From contig JAZGTN010000058.1 of the NCBI GenBank assembly GCA_037783415.1, forward strand, positions 5,864,001 to 5,928,000: a stretch of 64,000 nt of DNA, written 5' to 3'. Origin of the DNA: Leptasterias polaris. Its lineage: Eukaryota > Echinodermata > Asteroidea > Forcipulatida > Asteriidae. Shown here piece after piece: positions 56,901 to 64,000 of this stretch (within the stretch, counting starts at the first letter, position 1; each line of letters starts with the position of its first letter). Position numbers and translations under genes: made by a program. The notes beneath the pieces are model-generated. The model ran no database searches and was not told the origin of the DNA. It saw only the letters and a program-made list of their open reading frames with translations.

Positions 56901-58459
56901 ACTATAGATAATTGCACCTTGGAAAATCCCATACAATGTACGTGATACAATGTACTACAACTATCACATGCTACGACCTTTTCCATTGGACCAGTTTTGT
57001 CATCACACATCCAACATTGTCTCATTTCTTTTATCTTCCAATCGTTTCTGGCTCTGCTAATACTCTCCTTTGCTTTCAGTGTCCTTCCTCTTTTATTCTG
57101 CTTTATGGACTTAACATTTGTCTTACATGAGCTCTTTCTCTCTCTGCGATTGTTTGTATGCATTAATGTAGTTGAATGCATGTTGTTCAGAACACAACTC
57201 AAACTTCTTCTTGTATGGCTTTCAATATTCTTCTGTGCCTTCTCATGATTCTTTTTCTCTTCTTTGCCCATACGTACTTCTACCACCCTACCATTCTTAC
57301 GCCTTTGCAGTAACTTCTTGCGCTCATTTCTTCTGATCTTCTTTCTGTTTGGCTTTGAAACCTGACAATACTCTACGACACAATCCAATACCTGCCTCCT
57401 GCTACAACAACTTTGTTTCCTTGCCTTCAACATATCAAGTGCTTTCAAACTACTTACTCTTTGTCTAGTCAGTATATTAACTCTCAAGTTCTTCAGCTTA
57501 ATTGCTTTTCTTACTGGCTCATGACTACTATTGACAAGATTCACTGATCTATTCTGTTCACCTTTCTTGATTATTTCTCTCTCATTCTTATTCCTTATCT
57601 TTATATTCAATCTATCATCAATCTTCTTACCTACTTCTTCATCTATCTTGTAGTTTTCACAATTTTCTTCAAACCTTCCTTCAGCACCTTCAACTTCTTG
57701 CTTGCCTTCAGTGCTTCTATCAAACTTCTCTTTAACAGCTGTCACAGAAATTATGTGAGTTTTACATTCAGTATTATATTGAGGCTTATTGCTTGATTCA
57801 CAGTTTTTTACATCTTTTTTCATGGGCTCATATTTCATGTATATACTGTCTCGAGGAGGAGCCAACCTCTTGACAGGTGCATCTTTTCTCAGAGTTTCAA
57901 ACTTCATGTCTCGAGGAGGTGCCAACCTCTTGACATGTGCACCTTTTCTCATCATTTCAAATTTCATGTCTCGAGGAGGTGCCAACCTCTTGACATGTGC
58001 ACCTTTTTTCATATATTCAAATTTCATGTCTCGAGGAGGTGCCAACCTCTTGACATGTGCACCTTTTTTCATATATTCAAATTTCATGTCTCGAGGAGGT
58101 GCCAACCTCTTGACATGTGCACCTTTTCTCATGGATTCAAATTTCATGTCTCGAGGAGGTGCCAACCTCTTGACATGTGCACCTTTTCTTGGCTTCATAC
58201 TGTCTCGAGGAGGTGCCAACCTCTTGACAGGTACATCTTTTCTTTGTTTCTTACTGCATTGGGGAGATGCACAAAACCCCAAAACAGCATGAGGAGGTGA
58301 AATGACACATGAATGGGAGGACATGAATGAAGGAGTGAAATGAGACAACACATGGACACACACGGCAGACATACATCCATCAGCAGCCTTCTCCTTCATC
58401 TGGCAACGCCACACTGCTTTGCTCTCAGCTTTTGCCTGACTCCAGTAACTTGGCATCAT
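47924..58459 (-). CDS. Helentron (Helitron2) Rep-helicase polyprotein with PHD, C76-like and OTU peptidases and AP-like endonuclease
   Basis: The open frame extends to an ATG at 58480, but TTTGTCAACAG directly before ATG 58459 is acceptor-like, as in the related fragment at 145, so I choose 58459; residue numbers below count from 58480. Residues 78-213: ~20-residue repeats (KGAHVKRLAPPRD). About 487-545: PHD finger (CWMCDD ... CDSCSTLYHVHC). About 795-980: C76/tegument-type cysteine peptidase (GKQCVANSL; FDSHSRS). About 1100-1290: OTU peptidase (GDGNCFFRAIS; final His in VHYDVV). About 1350-1730: Lys-rich ~18-residue repeats (NASKMKYAENEEFRKEV). About 1780-1980: Cys-rich Helitron N-terminal region. 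About 2060-2500: Rep with HUH motif PHTHCLFW and two tyrosines in YVVSYMAK. About 2825-3260: PIF1-like helicase (GGAGTGKS, LIIDEISM). 3295-3518: AP-like endonuclease, ending YYSYHEAV where SDH is usual. No stops or frameshifts. Drives rolling-circle-type transposition. Confidence 0.95.
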   Translation of the reverse strand: MMPSYWSQAKAESKAVWRCQMKEKAADGCMSAVCVHVLSHFTPSFMSSHSCVISPPHAVLGFCASPQCSKKQRKDVPVKRLAPPRDSMKPRKGAHVKRLAPPRDMKFESMRKGAHVKRLAPPRDMKFEYMKKGAHVKRLAPPRDMKFEYMKKGAHVKRLAPPRDMKFEMMRKGAHVKRLAPPRDMKFETLRKDAPVKRLAPPRDSIYMKYEPMKKDVKNCESSNKPQYNTECKTHIISVTAVKEKFDRSTEGKQEVEGAEGRFEENCENYKIDEEVGKKIDDRLNIKIRNKNEREIIKKGEQNRSVNLVNSSHEPVRKAIKLKNLRVNILTRQRVSSLKALDMLKARKQSCCSRRQVLDCVVEYCQVSKPNRKKIRRNERKKLLQRRKNGRVVEVRMGKEEKKNHEKAQKNIESHTRRSLSCVLNNMHSTTLMHTNNRRERKSSCKTNVKSIKQNKRGRTLKAKESISRARNDWKIKEMRQCWMCDDKTGPMEKVVACDSCSTLYHVHCMGFSKVQLSIVNKPVSWLCRKCGRCNYTESLMYDFGIPADRNIFEIPVLDGNIEEVAVMSHADGVRNTEDLNVKGVEGEDFANLSCIYACLCVDRNQGSVQQTGGYFLRSKKNKDKTEGNDVEENQGQIDKSKKVELETKCKIQFTNLSRKAQPFVTNEAVSVDNKMAKRKAVKKVVTTMTERDSELPNQEESRLLGIDIEESWKQMHKSERLGKIESCEGRCSVDYFNNKMGNKDSNEDDVLVGNKSVKIQSEDNLNVETINLITLDESIVLAQGSFHQGDERFGANSGKQCVANSLVSMMYSKKKEVKDWKCSDMDNILRTGNELYGFLQQSSTMNNDYLLINELPTDLDVLNTQYSMEYHDSVTGTFDENDHNLIEFNMLPLKATLQQHLQEYSACFISFYENTFAIIYQNGIFYVFDSHSRSIQGCMVQDGTSIVMKARNWQGVYRYCVKLAESMNLSNAEQYELTGITLSVNGEAITGTCTAGENESEPQGMSETVDLCLDIDDFGLPTCSVSGKYNLKRKTKITIDQGAYSEELGKCDVGMRSTKFARIEDDNDSTYDDSSEVEIVQVSGPGVMKFCLLNEETKEAMCRTFGLESLHLKSNVLSAECQAMGKPRSVKGITGDGNCFFRAISFAMSGTEDNHVHLRIACVNHLLKNADKLNCFLRDGFANVDDYVMRQRMFYSGTWATEIEIMTMAHMLCTDIYTYDETRSWYHFSAKDVERSAVTCGMGIYLNHKHRVHYDVVLSVHELSPERLDINEVLEVYSERSDVCDKYAAQSDQCIKQTVNHKVIDSKRKTELPKCCTVKRKKRVNLVKRRELARKNYIERKMTKCDKYKTNCEFREAKKAKCRKHQKIKYSTDETYRKKTIDSKKHASKVSYQENNKHRVAKLENCKRKYRDNVEFRKEVKNASKMKYAENEEFRKEVVNASKMKYEENEEFRGKVTNASKMKYEENEEFRKEVVNASKMKYAENEEFRKEVVNASKMKYEENEEFRGNVKNASKMKYEENEEFRKVVNASKMKYAENEEFRKEVVNASKMKYEENEEFRGKVKNASKMKYEENEEFRKEVVNASKMKYAENEEFRKEVVNASKRKYAENEEFRKEVVNASKMKYAENEEFRKEVVNASKMKYVKNEEFRGKVKNASKMKYQSDETFKNKVIDTIKFKYHNNPDYKKATIDSVKNKYHVDDRYRNKLIGASKSKYHENVHFQKNVIDFNKKKYKSNPCFRQNIAQKNTSRRMQKKVNKHHIHNVLSDFKKEISNGPEYVCSVCMRLLFRKQVIKCNITKYTSCDSICEKYVHKCDGNCTADCVVSKSSRSSLWICHTCDRKLLIGKIPAEACSNNLHLTDIPEELATLNKLEEHLIALNIPFVKLMALPKGGQHGVRGPVVCVPSNVTETVKSLPRNECEDQMIRVKLKRKLTYKGYYQYEFVNKEHVETALQFLKQNNKWYRDIEIDTEWSNSLLEEACDELDDDHKVEVKTEVVDNVDNDNDNDNEEETDEERLRGIPLDTCLQPANIGQEILDQYFDDVYCVAPCEGNTPIRLLMEQSNEAKCFPVLFPRGEPVFSDERSVRITLSRYLNNRLMNVDNRFAQSTQYIFYAQYLSEIQQVISSVSIALRKGSGKTKDGGKVTANMLNDKEKLNDMLKSDSGYKFLKPIRGTPPYWQSTQKNVLAMVRQLGIPTWFCSFSAADMRWPELLNTLLRQQGDTRSIDELDWNEKCLLLRNNPVTVARMFDKRFHTFLKDVIMSRAAPIGKVKDYFYRVEFQQRGSPHTHCLFWIENAPKLGSETDKEVAQFVDKYVSCALPSKQEDEELNEIVSSVQQHSKRHSKSCKKKGTECRFNFPRPPSMRTFVTNPVPMDTDDCEHKSENTLTEDDAKDLLKSVWTAVNNEENEHMTTCEIFTKIGTTQDNFEKANDALTQKVTFVLNREPQDVWVNQYNPDLLRCWNANMDIQFISDVYACVTYVVSYMAKAEREMGLLLRHAQSEAESGNQDAKQSMKQIGSVYLQNREVSAQEAVYRVCTLRLQECSRKVEFVPVGENPVRMSLPLSVIKNKSTNRDDDGDDDDDDNVWMVSKVDRYKARPDISLFESMCLATFCSEYRVLYQGNMCKVSSDKRKSQVFALKSDLGHIQKRSRTDPAVIRYPRFSVTKSPEKYFHSIMQLFLPYRVDVHLKPAQFETYEKFFSNGFVSVLGGLQSVKSIVESNRSRFEVDIGLLEDAEELLQKFGPQEDAWALISPETELQRDECKDKQQDVAEDSEEECNVPDLQSDRMEEKICDVQAHSSRVPKSDAINMMRSLNDKQKNVFYKIRQWCLDKANGKNPDAFQVFLTGGAGTGKSLLVKCIDYEATRILGSMMRNPDDVSVMLTAPTGVAAFNINGATLHSALSISTDVSLPYQPLGEEKISTLRKKLGQLQILIIDEISMVGQKLLCYIHGRLRQIKQCRSHIPFGGVSVLAVGDFYQLPPVKAKSLYQNNVAGDLWNDNFKLVELTEVMRQKDDAKFAETLNRLRVRKKREAIQDDDMKMLKGRETGQECNDAIHIFPCNIQVDKQNVKILHSKCADCVYIEAKDYQTDSRNAKVRRGEPLKKSNGSLPKSLLLGVGARIMLTKNIDVSDGLVNGVFGTVTKIVMSHDTSDEPKCIRIKFDNNKVGMKLKRQSASCSRDEDSVPIEIQEETIGKKCVRHQFPLKLAWACTAHKVQGMTTNKAVVCLDRTFAAGQAYVSLSRVTSLNGLVIEGFKEKYIYCNEAVGDALKTMPLYIDDEGMEGTCTESAVSMTIMMHNIQGLHAHFMDLKFNTEMMKADFICLTETWTEDQLQYDVQLNDFKSYHQPRCLSYDNSSDLTEMLQRQSHGGVAVYGRTKGSMSRLMLPVQNIEYIAFQIISNVSVAVVVIYRPPSYVLQDFLANMKTLVNELHKVSRRCIVMGDFNEDIFNVKATCSTSIVNMMSEHGYKQCVVHATTMKGTLIDHVYVRGCDSVQTQVIPTYYSYHEAVKVKF
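53300..54440 (-). repeat. 54-bp coding tandem repeat in the Helentron gene
   Basis: About 19 units encode NASKMKYAENEEFRKEVV-like 18-residue repeats; one unit near 53880 lacks a codon. Central units are nearly identical in DNA while outer ones diverge. The plus-strand open frames through this region (53171-54286 and 53592-54281) are its mirror. Confidence 0.9.
57835..58250 (-). repeat. 60-bp coding tandem repeat near the Helentron N-terminus
   Basis: Seven to eight units encode KGAHVKRLAPPRDMKFE-type repeats. The length keeps the frame. The open plus-strand frames here are mirrors. Confidence 0.9.
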
Positions 58460-58484
58460 CTGTTGACAAAAAAATATCATATCA

Positions 58485-59845
58485 ACTATATTAAAAACTA
58501 TATTAATTAAATAAATTCAAATACATGTAGTCTGCACTCATCCCCTTTTCCTCCAGACAAAAAGTACAATGGAAAGAAGGAAACATAAAAAGAGAGGGGA
58601 AAGAAGAGCAGACACAATTTATAGGGCAGTTCACGTCAAACCATATTGCCCGATAGGAATGGATACCCCCATAAAAAGCACCTGCTGTATTAATTATAGT
58701 TCATGTCATTAACATCACCCGCCATGTTGTAGGCATGTACACACATTCATGCCTTCATGGAACTCAATTCCCACACTATTAACACATGCACAAATAAATC
58801 CCTCGGTTCTCACTGCCTTTAAATTTAGGCAATGTAATTTGTAAGTCTATAAATGGCCCCCAACTAACAAAAACATCAAAACACAGACAACTGATCCAAA
58901 ACCTATTTAGCACTTTCAGCATAAAACATGACAATGACATTTGTGCGCAGACAACCATGCCACAAATATTTTGCTTTTTATTGCTGTCAAACAAGATATC
59001 ACAGGTAAACCTTCCTTCAATTAGGCTTTACGGATTTGAAGGCAGTTTTATAAACCCCCATTTGTCTCTACCCTCATTATCATTACTAATTACTTTAAGA
59101 TAAATTATGCACATACAGGCCACTGAAATTAACAGAACAAATTAATATTAATTTAACTAAACACTATTTTAGGGCCCCAGCCCAATATTTAAATTTGAAT
59201 TTATTTTGTATACAACATTTTTGTCAATCTTTTAAGTAACGTCACCTTATTTTAGAATTACTGAGCCCTTCAACATAAACTCCCAAAGAAATGTAGACTT
59301 TGAAAACATATGCAACCAATGTTGCCCATAGCAACCAGTTTACTTAACACCCCGTAACAAAGCAAACTTCAATAAAAAGAACCAACATGTGCTTGGGGTA
59401 TTTAAAAAAAAAATATTGAATGCCTTTACTCATGCTATGCTTAAAACTACAACTCCCTCGGTGGTCCCCCAACTGTTCTATTTTTCTTCAACAATGCTGC
59501 AGCAAAACAGATCAATTCACAATATCACCTCAACTCAAGGTCATTACAGATCTCGTAGCTACATGCTGCAGCCTAGCACCAAGTCCTGCCTTGTCCTGCG
59601 CATTAAGCCCCACCCACACAACATCACTGACATTAGACAATGACCGAGTACTTTTGCTACTTTCTACTGCCAACTGCAATAGCATGTACAGTGTAGTATA
59701 AATATGCATACCCTAGTGTACTTAATTAAATGCAAGGTAGTGCTACCAAAAGATTCAAGAACAGAAGAGAATAGAGATGCTACCAATCATCAATGACCTT
59801 GCCCAAGTTGGTCAAGGACATCCGTGTCTGTTGCACTACACCCCG
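58485..59845. other. upstream region of the Helentron Rep-helicase gene
   Basis: No gene recognised; it probably contains the promoter and a 5' non-coding exon, because the start codon follows an acceptor-like sequence. No RPA-like exon is visible here, unlike the divergent arrangement proposed for the left Helentron. Confidence 0.45.
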
Positions 59846-59849
59846 GTGC

Positions 59850-60633
59850 TACTTCTAGAAACTCTAAGGCTCCCCCGTGAGCCTTATAGGGGTCTAGCCT
59901 TATAGGGTCTAGCCTTATAGGGGTCTAGCCTTATAGGGGTCTAGCCTTATAGGGGTCTAGCCTTATAGGGGTCTAGCCTTATAGGGGTCTAACATTTTGG
60001 GCCTCCGTAATGCTATACGTTTTCAAAATGGTCGTTGATAGGTGAACATTTTATGGTTGTTTGCCAGCAATAACTTCAGTTTCCTTTGTACTACACAGCT
60101 AAAACTTTGCCATCATACTAAATATACATTCAGTATGAACGTATTATTGCCTTTTTCAAGCATCTTCAAAAAATTAAATTTACCACGCAATACTCACAGT
60201 TGTTTTTCTCTTCATCACGGCACTCACGCAGTGTTCACGCATTGCGCAAAAATAAAGACAACGCACTGTGCGCGGAGCAATCCGCCTGGCTTCCGGCGCA
60301 CCCCACGCAGTCTTAATTTTTTTCGCAATGCATGCACGCCGCAATGAAGAGAAAAACAACCGAGTATTGCGTGGTAATTTTCATTTTTTCAAGATGTTTT
60401 TGCATGCAACTCAACAAAAAGGAAATGCATTCATTATATGAATGTATATTAAGTGTATGTGGAAAGTTTTTGCTGTGTAGTACAAAGGAAACTGATGTTA
60501 TTGATGGCAAACGACCGTAAAATGTTCACCTATCAATGACCATTTTGAAAACGTATAGCGTTACGGAGGCCCATAATGTAGACCCCTAAGGCTCGCGGGG
60601 GAGCCTTTAAAAGTTAGTTCCTAGAAGTAGGTG
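59850..60633. mobile_element. foldback/MITE-like element with ~250-bp inverted arms
   Basis: The ends CTACTTCTAGAAACT and AGTTCCTAGAAGTAG mirror each other, followed by mirrored GGCTCCCCC, GGGCCTCCGTAA, CAAAATGGTC, AGTTTCCTTTGTACTACACAG and TTGTTTTTCTCTTCAT segments. The left arm alone carries a 17-18-bp minisatellite (about 59885-59990). No coding capacity; the short ORFs inside are artefacts. Confidence 0.83.
59885..59992. repeat. 17-18-bp minisatellite, about six copies
   Basis: The unit is GCCTTATAGGGGTCTA; one copy has GGG instead of GGGG. The other arm has a single CCCCTAAGGCTC counterpart, so expansion happened after the element formed. Confidence 0.9.
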
Positions 60634-61540
60634 TATGCAAGATACCACCATGCTATAGGTAGGCCTCAGAGTGCTGGACCTCAATAACTATTATGAAATG
60701 TGAAATAGGGCGTTGCGTCTATTTTGGGTAGCAATCCCATCCCAATGTCAAAGATTGACTATATTATTAGTATTAACTATTATAGGCCCCTTGATTTTTC
60801 AATGTTTTCAATTTTGATATTATTATTATGTCATGACTCTACAGACAGGCGGGTTGGATTGGCTCTGCACCGAACGGACGTCAGACTGTGCTAGCCTTAC
60901 GTACATTTAACTTAATTACCACAGCTACGACGTCACCGTATGTACAATCGTGAATGTGTACACATGATGTAGATGTACATTACAATTACATTAACAGTAC
61001 ACTTTACCGACCGTTCAGAGTGGAGCGGAGGCCTACCTTATCACCTCGCTAAAATTAACATACAAACGAGGAGCACATTGATAATTTAAACTAAAACAAA
61101 GACATTAACCAATTTGTCAGTAAATATTACAAAATAACTAACGAAACATCTCAATAAAACAAATAAAATCTAAATTATTTAAGATAAGATAACCATTTCC
61201 CCAACTCCTACCGTTCTCCAGCTCGTTAACTCTGGCTCCCAAGCTCCTGTATGATCTGCTGCATGCAAATTTCTAGTGCAACTTTCGTACGGGACCAGAC
61301 TGATTAGGTTGACAATCACCTCCTCACTCCCCTAGCAGTACCATGTAGAGGAGGCAGCCTCAGTCCATGGTTGTTCTACATGTAGGGGCCTATGTACTTA
61401 CGCTCCGAGTCTGAGGCGGCCGCCAGACGATCGATTTCACACACGAATCACACTGATGTTCCTTGCTCTAGCAGCCTGCGCTCCTGCAAGCTTAAACGGC
61501 ATGGCCACACCCCCGCCCGCTCGAGCCCTTCTTCGCCCCC
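60634..61540. other. non-coding region without recognised features
   Basis: Moderately GC-richer than its surroundings near 60840-61030 and 61400-61540. No gene supportable. Confidence 0.5.
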
Positions 61541-61544
61541 GATC

Positions 61545-61800
61545 AGGGGATACATTAGTCTTAGCCCAAGACGTCGGTGATCGATCGTGGCTAGTGAACT
61601 GCGCTCGGTTACAACATGTTATAGCGAGCCCTCTTGTGGCTGGAATTAACCAAATTGGCTAGTGACAGCTGCTTAAATCAAGCCATAAGAGGGCGCGGTA
61701 TAACGAGTTCCAACCGACCGCGCGCAGTACACAATATCCACTATCGATCGCTGACGTCTTGGGCCAACCAAGTCTTGGGCCAACCAAGACTTAGGGAGTA
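61545..61800. mobile_element. ~255-bp MITE-like element
   Basis: TTAGTCTTAGCCCAAGACGT with GGTGATCGATCGTGG on the left is mirrored by CCACTATCGATCGCTGACGT with CTTGGGC and CCAAGACTTAGG on the right. The right end has a tandem duplication of CAAGTCTTGGGCCAAC-type sequence. The interior has no coding capacity. Confidence 0.72.
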
Positions 61801-63147
61801 TCTGCCCGCGAAAAAGATCTCTACAGACTGGGCATGTCTTATCTTTGCTTTCTCTTATACATAATAACGCAGAGACACTTATTGTGTTTAAAGAGATTAG
61901 CGAAGCACTTGAGTGACAGGTGCCAGCCTTTTATTTACATATTTAATTAATAATTTGTATCCAAACAATAATTACTTAAAGGGAATTACTGCAAGTATGA
62001 CAATAATATTGCTATTGTAATAAAATAACTTTGTGTTATAAATCTTTCAATCCCAACGTTCAAAACTGTCTGAATAAATAAAATAACCATCCGCCACAGT
62101 GTCAAATGACATTTCGACTCACTTCTGACCATCCATCACAAAGTCAAATGACATTTCGACTCACTTCATCAGAGAACACGACGTCCAGGCAAAAACAGAG
62201 ATCTTTAAAATTCCTCTGAAAACCTGTGCCCAAAAACTTTCAGTGCCCCCCTCCATGAGGGTGTTGGACCTCACCCTATTCAATACCCTCCCCTGTACCC
62301 TGTACCCTCCCCAAAAAAATTAATACAATGTTAAAATGTGTGACCTCTCTGTGTGTGTGGGTGTGTGTGTGAAACACTAGAACTAACTCTAATCACAATT
62401 TCTCCTCTATTTAAACCTCCCGCTACCACACCCCGTTTACGTAATCACCATTTTTGTACCACAATGCGCTCCCCGCATTTCTAAGACAACTATTTCCTGC
62501 TATTCTATGAAACACTGGAAATGTTTAGTCTCAACGAGAAAACACGTCAAACGAAGAACAATTTTTTTTCTCAAATCAAATCTTTCTTTTTATATTAAAT
62601 CTATGAAAATGTAACTATAGGCCTATACAACAAAATTACGCATAATAACTTTGCCTGCCAATTTCAAAATATCAAAAAAGAAATTAAACATTTTCAGTAG
62701 AAAACAAACCCTGTATTCACAGGCAAATTTTACGGAATGGATACATTGTAAAATTCTAAAAACAAACAAGTCCTAAATCCAATTATGACCAGTGTTATTT
62801 CTTTGTTTGTAGAACATAAAATAGACTATAATAATGCGTCGTCGACTACCACACGTCTAAGTTTATTCACAAGAATCTAGAAGAAGGTGCTTGCTCTAAA
62901 CGTCGTGTATCACTGCTCAGATCCTATTCACGTTTCAGGGGTATTTTGTTTAATTACGTCCTAACTTTAGAGACCTGTTAAGTTTTAGAATCATTAGCAG
63001 AACGATGGTTGTTACCGTTGTTTAAGGTTTTGATAGGCACTTTTAAAATCAAAATATTAAGAGCATGTCAAAGGTGAAGGGTCTTCTTTCTCGAAGTCAG
63101 ACCCACTTTAAAGGTGTGGATTATACGTGCTTAATCAAAGCAATAAT
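61801..63147. other. AT-rich non-coding region
   Basis: Holds a short direct duplication (AAATGACATTTCGACTCACT near 62104 and 62147) and a GTGTGTGTG run near 62350. No gene recognised. Confidence 0.55.
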
Positions 63148-64000
63148 ACACGGAACAGCTCTGTGTTTGTTCACAAACACCTCATGTCTAGTTTTTAGCT
63201 GTTCCGAACTTTCAGTCGGAACAGCTATTGAAATCGTCCAGATTTTTATTTTTTTTCTTTTTTTTCTTTCTTTCCCTCAAATCGTATTGACTTAACCTGT
63301 GTCTCTTTCGAAGACCATATGTTATTCTTAGAATGATCAAAAGCAGACAAATCCTATATCATATTAAAGCTTATGCCCTGACTTGAATTTTAGATGTAAT
63401 TAGATTAAAAATCTTAATTAATTATTCACGTCACAGCTGTATGAATATTTAATTAGCCAATCTTATTTACACCATATCTCAAGAAGTAAACATCCGATCT
63501 TCAAACTTTTTTCAGTTATGGCATCGTCTTGTATTGTAGATGTCGATTCCGGTCTAACATTTTTCGTCACGTCATCATGACGTCATTTGTAGGTGTTTTT
63601 TCTTTTCGTATAACAAAAAACGTTTTAGTAACGTTTTAGTGGTTCAAACACAAACCATGGCTACGAAGCAAAATGTGCCGTGGTTGCGCAATCACGGCTA
63701 GGCGTCAAAGACTGCCGTGATATTGGAATCGAGAGAGGATATACGTACGTTCTAATAGGGTTTTCGTTAAAAGGCATTGGATTGGGATAAGTTACATACC
63801 ATCGTGTACCTTATCAAATTTATTAGTATGAAAAACACATTTTTGTTACTGTGACGTCATCAGGTGTCAAATTACGGTAATTCAAAGCTTTAATTAGTTA
63901 ATCTTTGCAGCACCATATCTCAAGAAGTACACAGCCGATTTTCAAACTTTTTTCAGTTATTGACTCCTTTGGCATTGGAAATTAGCCTTGGGTAACCGTG
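63148..64000 (+). repeat. dispersed repeat block, copy 2 (runs off the window)
   Basis: Matches 41018-41890 in the same orientation, starting at ACACGGAACAGCTCTGTG. Its two hairpins are at 63163-63180 (arms GTGTTTG and CAAACAC) and 63197-63226 (arms AGCTGTTCCGA and TCGGAACAGCT). It lacks the ATT microsatellite of copy 1. Both copies retain CACCATATCTCAAGAAGTA and CTTGGGTAACCGTG. Confidence 0.88.

Overview
This is a transposon-dense window from a metazoan nuclear genome. Evidence: spliced genes with GT-AG introns, LINE and SINE families, metazoan-type Helentrons (Helitron2), satellite and minisatellite DNA, AT-rich spacers. The style suggests a marine invertebrate, possibly a deuterostome; this is inference and the species is not determined. 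I see no convincing host gene.

Left and centre (1-33017). Positions 1-145 hold the 5' coding end of a Helentron Rep-helicase gene on the minus strand. From 1980 to 33009 lies one giant DNA transposon of 31,030 bp, bounded by an 8-bp target duplication TTCTTACC (1972-1979 and 33010-33017). Each end is an inverted repeat: about 365 bp of unique terminal sequence, then a tandem array of a ~201-bp unit (about 20 copies left, about 27 right, opposite orientation). Its single-copy interior encodes, on the plus strand, what looks like one spliced gene. Eight exons between 7537 and 25160 join in phase to predict about 2,246 residues: SGNH/GDSL hydrolase, C2H2 finger, Ser-Pro-Lys repeats, PHD finger, MULE/KDZ-like RNase-H-fold transposase, USP-type (C19) deubiquitinase and Ulp1-type (C48) peptidase. 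Later insertions sit inside it: a full-length LINE with an intact ORF (intron 4), a 1.5-kb inverted-repeat element (intron 5), and a 472-bp inverted-repeat element that breaks the transposase exon; removing 473 bases rejoins the reading frame.

Right of the giant element (33018-41000) are a hairpin, a SINE with an ATT tail, and a six-exon gene for a replication protein A-like OB-fold protein (35215-38721), typical Helitron equipment. A hAT-like MITE with its own 8-bp duplication sits in its last intron. With the giant element removed, the minus-strand Rep-helicase start (145) and the plus-strand RPA-like gene would lie divergently about 4 kb apart, so the giant element may have landed in an older Helentron.

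From 41000 to 64000: a repeat block with paired hairpins (41018) recurs at 63148 in the same orientation. Between the copies are tandem repeats and minisatellites, tRNA-like SINEs, and an intact 3.5-kilocodon Helentron gene on the minus strand (58459-47924). It encodes an N-terminal repeat region, PHD finger, C76-like cysteine peptidase, OTU peptidase, Lys-rich repeats, Rep (HUH, two tyrosines), PIF1-type helicase and AP-like endonuclease. Two foldback/MITE-like elements lie to its right.
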